Shown here in pieces: positions 59,301-64,000 of a stretch of DNA of 64,000 nt. The notes beneath the pieces are model-generated. The model saw nothing but the letters and a program-made list of their open reading frames with translations. It was not told the DNA's origin and did no database searches. Every line of letters begins with the position of its first letter. Position 1 is the first letter of the stretch. Position numbers and translations under genes: made by a program. Origin of the DNA: Drosophila persimilis. Lineage: Eukaryota > Arthropoda > Insecta > Diptera > Drosophilidae. The stretch spans positions 1-64,000 of the forward strand of contig NW_020825362.1 in assembly GCF_003286085.1 (NCBI RefSeq). The letters are read 5' to 3'.

Positions 59301-62300
59301 ATGCAGCTTATGTTTTGATTTATGCTTCAAGGATTCCTCTGGCCATCCTGTGCTCTCACTCCACTGCCGCTCTCCCGCTCTCGGGGTCCTGGGCCACCAC
59401 CTACTGTTCCCTAAAACGAGACAATGAGATCGATTCGGTCCTGCAGCTCCCTGCAGCTGTGTCCCAAACAACATAAAGACATAATAACCTAAATAGATCA
59501 CTTGTCCGGCTCGCACCTACCGTGTGCGTGGGCTCGTCCTGGGCAAGTGTCGAGTGTGTGGTCCTTCGAGGTCCTTTTCAGCGACTGCCCTGGCGCCAGT
59601 TTGACACTTTTTTGTGGTTTTACAATTGTACAGCACGGAGTCTGCGTCTGTCCCGTCTGGGTCTCTGTCTCTGTCTCTGTCCTTTTTCCCTGGAAATGAA
59701 GTTCGTTGCTTGAGTCTTTCGAAGGCATTTGAAATTTGTTGCTGGGAAATGGTTTTTTACACGTAAAAAGTAGAGACATATATATATATAGCCAGAGTAC
59801 CCCACATCTGCCATATTCCATTCCATATTTATACGGAAATTCCTGAAGAAAAAAAAAACCCCTCAAGTAATGCAATTATTTATTATGTAGAGCACAATGC
59901 AAATCGATTCAGATTCCGATTCGGAGTCAGAGTCAGAGCCCAGCCCAGCCCATTCCCGTTTCTGTAGAACCCACATGATTCATCGCCCCCCCCCGCCCCA
60001 CCCAGGGGCTTTGTGATTGCGGTTCATTGTCCACAACGCGACACAGAGGAGCCCCCACACTCGAGAGAGAGACGAGACCCCCACTCGAGAGAGACTCGGG
60101 AGTCTCTGGCTCTAATTGAACGACAACCCCTCCAACCCCTCCATCCCCTCGATCCGCAGCCAAAAATTAGCTCAAAAGTTATGCAGAAATTCCGAAACGA
60201 TGAAAGAACAATATTATTCTTTGAAATATTTAAGCCAAGTGGCGGCTTAGGCCCTGCCCCAAAGCCACCGCGTTTACGCACAAGAAGGCCCCCTGAGGGC
60301 CCCCATTGAGATCTTGGCCAAATACTTGGACAAACAAGACCCAAAAAGGGCAAATAAATGCAAATCAAAAGTAGAATATCATTCCATTTTGTCGAATGAT
60401 TAGTCAGGGAATTTGTTGTGGTTAAAACTCGTAGAGGGGCAGAGGGGGCAGTGGTGGGGGGAGGGGGGGAGGGGGGCCTTTACCTTAACACAAATGCCTG
60501 CTGGACGATCCAAACCGATCCGATCCGATGCGATCGATTCGCTCTGACAATTTCTGAAAATAACTTTGACAAATATTATGGGTCCAAGGGGTTGGGGGGG
60601 ACGGGGCAGACCACGGCTTAAGGCAATTAATTTCTATAATAATTTTTCAATGTAGAGCTTTTTGGCACAAAACTTACTGAAGCATCGACAATAATACTTA
60701 ATAATAATAATAATAACTTCCCCACCGACAACTTAACCCTGAAATACAGTGGGGTCGGTGGCGGGGGGGGTGGAGAGAGGGGGTTTGGATAGAGCAGGTC
60801 ATTAACGAGCTCTCCGACCAGAGCACACTCGAACAATGAACAATTTCAGTTTCAATTTCTGTGTCACTGAAAATCACACAACTTCGTCTCCGACTCCAAA
60901 GCCAGCTTTGTAATTGGCGTCTGCTACGGGGGCTCTCTCAAGATATTCAGTGGAGGGGGTATGCTAAGGGAGGGGGGGTCGGGGGGGGGACCGGCTCTTT
61001 GGTCGTGTGCCTGGTTTTAGTGGGTGAAATTGGTTGCCTGACTTAATGCCTCTTCGAGTGACCTTCCGCTACCGAAATGTTGTTTAATAAATGCATAGGA
61101 AAAACCTTGCTGCTATCTGTTATTGCAACACACACACACTCGAAATATATGTTGTGGCACACTTCTGTCGGAGCGGAGGCAAGGCACTACTGCCTACCGT
61201 TCGACTCATTGAACTTAAGCACATGAGCATGACTCTTGGACGGACTGTCGACTGTCGACTGTCGAGAATGACACAGAGAACAGACCAAAGAACAGAACAG
61301 AACCGAACCGAGTGGCGGCCCTCTGCGACGTATTCTTTTGTCTTATTGTTTGGCGAAACTTTTCTGGGTTAATTTTCCATGTTTTTCAATACGAAATTTT
61401 CCAAGCAGATTTGCTGTCAAGGCCGGAATAATTTTCCACATCGCACAGACACAACAGACACAACAGCAGCAGGCAAAAGAACAAATTGGTTGGATAACCT
61501 CCAAGACACAACAAGAGGCTAAAGCACTTGGCCGGCCAGTCTTTTGGAACCAATCTGTCATTCGGTAATCCTTTTTCTCAGAATTCTCCTTGGAACATGT
61601 GCCAGCCGGAAGCCAGCCCCAGCCCCAGCTCCAGCCCCCCATCTGCCTGGGTCGGGACTTCCTTTCGTGAAGAATGAAAAACTCTGTGCCGCATCCTCTT
61701 CTCATTGTCTGAGGAGGGGTCCCAACAGCTGTGTGTGTGTGTGTGCAGAACAGAGTGTCCCCACAATTAGAAATTATTACCCTAGATATCCGATTGTCTT
61801 AACTGATTGTCAATGGCCATAAATTTATTGAAGGTGCACTCGCACGAGTGCATATGAATGGTGTGGAATGAATGAAAGAATGAATGAATGGAACGATGGT
61901 AAAGGCCATGGAAATATTAATGATACGCATACGAAATCAAAGCAGGGGCAGGGCAGTGGCAGTGGCAGTGGCAGTGGCAGCGATCGATCGTACCCCGGAG
62001 GCAAGTGCAACGCATTTGTTGAACAACTGTTGGCACTCTTTTTTTACGTTGTGTTTTCTGTTTTTTTTGTTGCTTCTTGTCGTCGTTTGTTACCCCATCA
62101 TAGACCCAACGTACCCCTTAGACCATGGTCAAGTCATCATCATGGAAATGCCTGCTGTCGTTGCTGCCGGTCGCTGCCGTCGCTGCCGTTGCTGCCGTTG
62201 ACTTAGAATACTAATTCCAGTTCAGGCCCTGTTCAGACTGTTCTTCGGGCCGGATGTGGTGACATTTGGTCGATCGTCTAGGGCTCTCTGTCTTTCCCTA

Positions 62301-62376
62301 ACACAAATATTGGTGGCAATAAAAAGCTAATAACGAATATGGACAGGCTGGCTGGCCGTGTGACAAGTGGCTGTCC
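56340..62376. other. Intron or intergenic DNA after the 56260 exon
   Basis: No further exon is supported. It includes a (GT)n (56426-56445), GATCTGGCA repeats (56525-56553), (GATC)n (57116-57136), CTCCCC runs (57241-57265), a GCCTGAGCC repeat (57768-57802), G-rich runs (60451-60476, 60755-60772) and a GGCAGT repeat (61952-61980). A small ATG-started frame with a hydrophobic core sits at 62125-62214. Confidence 0.4.
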
Positions 62377-64000
62377 GTGGCTGGCCCATCAGAAAAATCG
62401 AGGATTTGTCAGGGAAACCCGGCACTAAAAAGGTATCCTTCGGGTTTCGAGGGTTTCGTATCGTCCCCATCCCTGGAGGCTCTCTCTGGCCCCCGTCTCT
62501 GGATGGTGCATTGCCGTTTAGCAATTCATAAACATGGCTCTAACACTGACGCCACTCGTCTCGGTCCGTCGTCGTCGTCGTCGTCGTCTCTCCGGTTTGT
62601 GGAGCACACACCGGGGTCTATTCCATCTGTATCCCCCCAGAAGGGAAGTAGTGCAGACAGGGCCTCGCTTATGTATGCAAAACTAGTTCTCGTTTTAGGG
62701 CCATGTCTGGGAATCGATTCGAGTGGACGAATCGAGGGAAACCAAAACCAAATGCAATACAATTTTGGGCCCAAGGAGGTGCATGGGGATGGGGGATCGG
62801 GATGGGGATGGGGATGGCGGCGGGGCCACGCATTTACACGGCCTGGAAGACCATTTTGCGTGTTCGACAAATTTGTAGCTGCGCCGCCTGTCGTCCACAG
62901 ACCAGAGGGCCTCCCTGATCACGTTTTAATTGTACACAAAGCGACGACAACAAAATGTTTTGCTACTGTCCGACTGGCGGTCCGTCTGGTAGTAGACTGG
63001 CGCCTGGGCCGTGGGCTAATTAACATTGAGTGCGGGTGTGGGTGCAGGTGGGGGGGTGGGGACGGACGGATAGACAGTGCAGTGTGGGGGGGGGGGGGGG
63101 GGATGGTTGCCAACGATCCAAACAGCCTGGGGCTCTGTTCCCATTCACACTCCACGCGGGCCAAAACGTTTTACTTTCTTAAATCGTTTTTAATTTGTGT
63201 GTTTGTCAAATGGCAATGTGAAACCGATAGACGGCATTTGATAAGATCCCCCCCGAAGGAGGACAGAGGAGCAGCTTGGAGACTTGGAGACTGGTGGGGA
63301 GACACCGGAGGCACGACTCATGCAGGGGCAGGCCTTAAACAAGGATTAAATCGATGCTCTCTTGGATCTAAAGTCTTCCAGGAATATCTACCGATGTGTT
63401 GTATCTTTTTTGCTCTCTTCACGGGTCTCGTGTCACGGCCCCATCTCTGGCTCGGCTCGAGAGATCATTGGAAAGCGCTCTTTAGGGTTAGCCCCTAAAA
63501 AAAAAAAAGAAGAAAAGAAAAAAAGATTGTTATGCCTGGCATTTAATTGCCTTGTAAGTGAGGAGCACCGGTAGCAGCTTCTCATTGTTTCGATGTCTCT
63601 TCGGTGTTCGGTCTTCGGTCTTCGGTCTGCTGTTTTCGCTTCGATTCTCGCGTTGCACGCATTTCACAGGCCACAGGGAGACGGAGACGGAGACGGAGAC
63701 GGAGACACACAAAGCTGCAACACAAAACAGTGGCTGCAACAGCAACAACAACAACAAATGGCATATCTGTCGGGTGTGTTCTGTGTTCTGTTCGATATAA
63801 AAGATATCGAGTATCGACGACTACTTTGGCTACTGATTTTTGCACCTGTTTAAATGCTTTCGATATTTGTGATCCCATTGATAATGGCCTGGACATAAAA
63901 CTAGGATGCCATTTAACCGAACGAACCGCATGCCCCGAATGTTGGCCCCTGCCCCCTGCCCCCCAGCCCCCTGCCCCCCAGCAGAGGCTTGATTGCGGAA
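62377..64000. other. Right-end stretch with a long but non-gene-like open frame
   Basis: The plus strand is open without a stop for 373 codons from a GTG at 62377 to the TAA at 63499-63501. The open stretch crosses a (GTC)n at 62567-62588 and a 17-base poly(G) at 63086-63102. Rare codons (TTA, GTA, GGG, AGA) are common, no domain is visible and the first ATG is about 44 codons in, so I treat it as non-coding. The rest (63502-64000) holds GGAGAC repeats (63679-63705) and a C-rich end. Confidence 0.35.
63086..63102. repeat. Poly(G) tract, 17 bases
   Basis: Seventeen consecutive G on the plus strand. Confidence 0.9.

Noticed and set aside
59498..59875. Minus-strand frame ending at a possible GTAGGT donor near 59517
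   Set aside because: The acceptor side is poor and upstream codons run into repeat-derived sequence; the donor is only moderate.

Overview
The window looks like nuclear DNA of an insect with Drosophila-type gene structure. The supports are two 64-base introns in the one complete gene, a long CAG-rich last exon, very short coding exons set in tens of kilobases of intron or intergenic DNA, and dense microsatellites. Unusually long poly(G)/poly(C) tracts and alternating AT-rich islands would suit a microsatellite-rich Drosophila such as the obscura group, but that placement is inference. No bacterial operon, tRNA, rRNA, CRISPR array or intact transposon was seen.

Only one complete protein gene is well supported: a three-exon plus-strand gene at 14341-17999. 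It encodes a predicted 1176-residue glutamine-rich, coiled-coil protein with CCDC66-like signatures: a K-K-Q-Q-W-A-K-E segment at the N-terminus and a P-K-W-G-x-N-R-P block near the C-terminus. At the far left edge (26-110, minus strand) is the first coding exon of another gene that continues out of the window. Two short plus-strand exons (20057-20131 and 56260-56339) have strong splice sites and compatible phases (2-2 and 2-1). They may belong to one large-intron gene whose other exons lie outside or were not found. Two much weaker minus-strand micro-exons are proposed at 40482-40511 and 44742-44787.

The rest, more than 90 percent of the window, is non-coding. It alternates between GC-balanced, microsatellite-rich stretches and AT-rich islands at about 2.75-3.47, 7.9-8.45, 18.3-19.0, 29.3-30.0, 32.9-33.6, 46.9-47.4 and 54.6-55.2 kb. 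Several islands are built from diverged tandem duplications. The most distinctive repeat is a 17-unit array (21424-21950) built on the core CACAGAGTGGCTTAGC. An exact copy of that core sits on the opposite strand about 16 kb away (5255-5270), which points to a dispersed repeat family.

Most long open frames are shadows of the main gene or products of simple repeats. A 374-codon open stretch at 62377-63501 is statistically odd, but its codon use is not gene-like. No concerted system of several genes can be claimed from this window; the likely novelty lies in the repeat array, the small exons and the repeat architecture.
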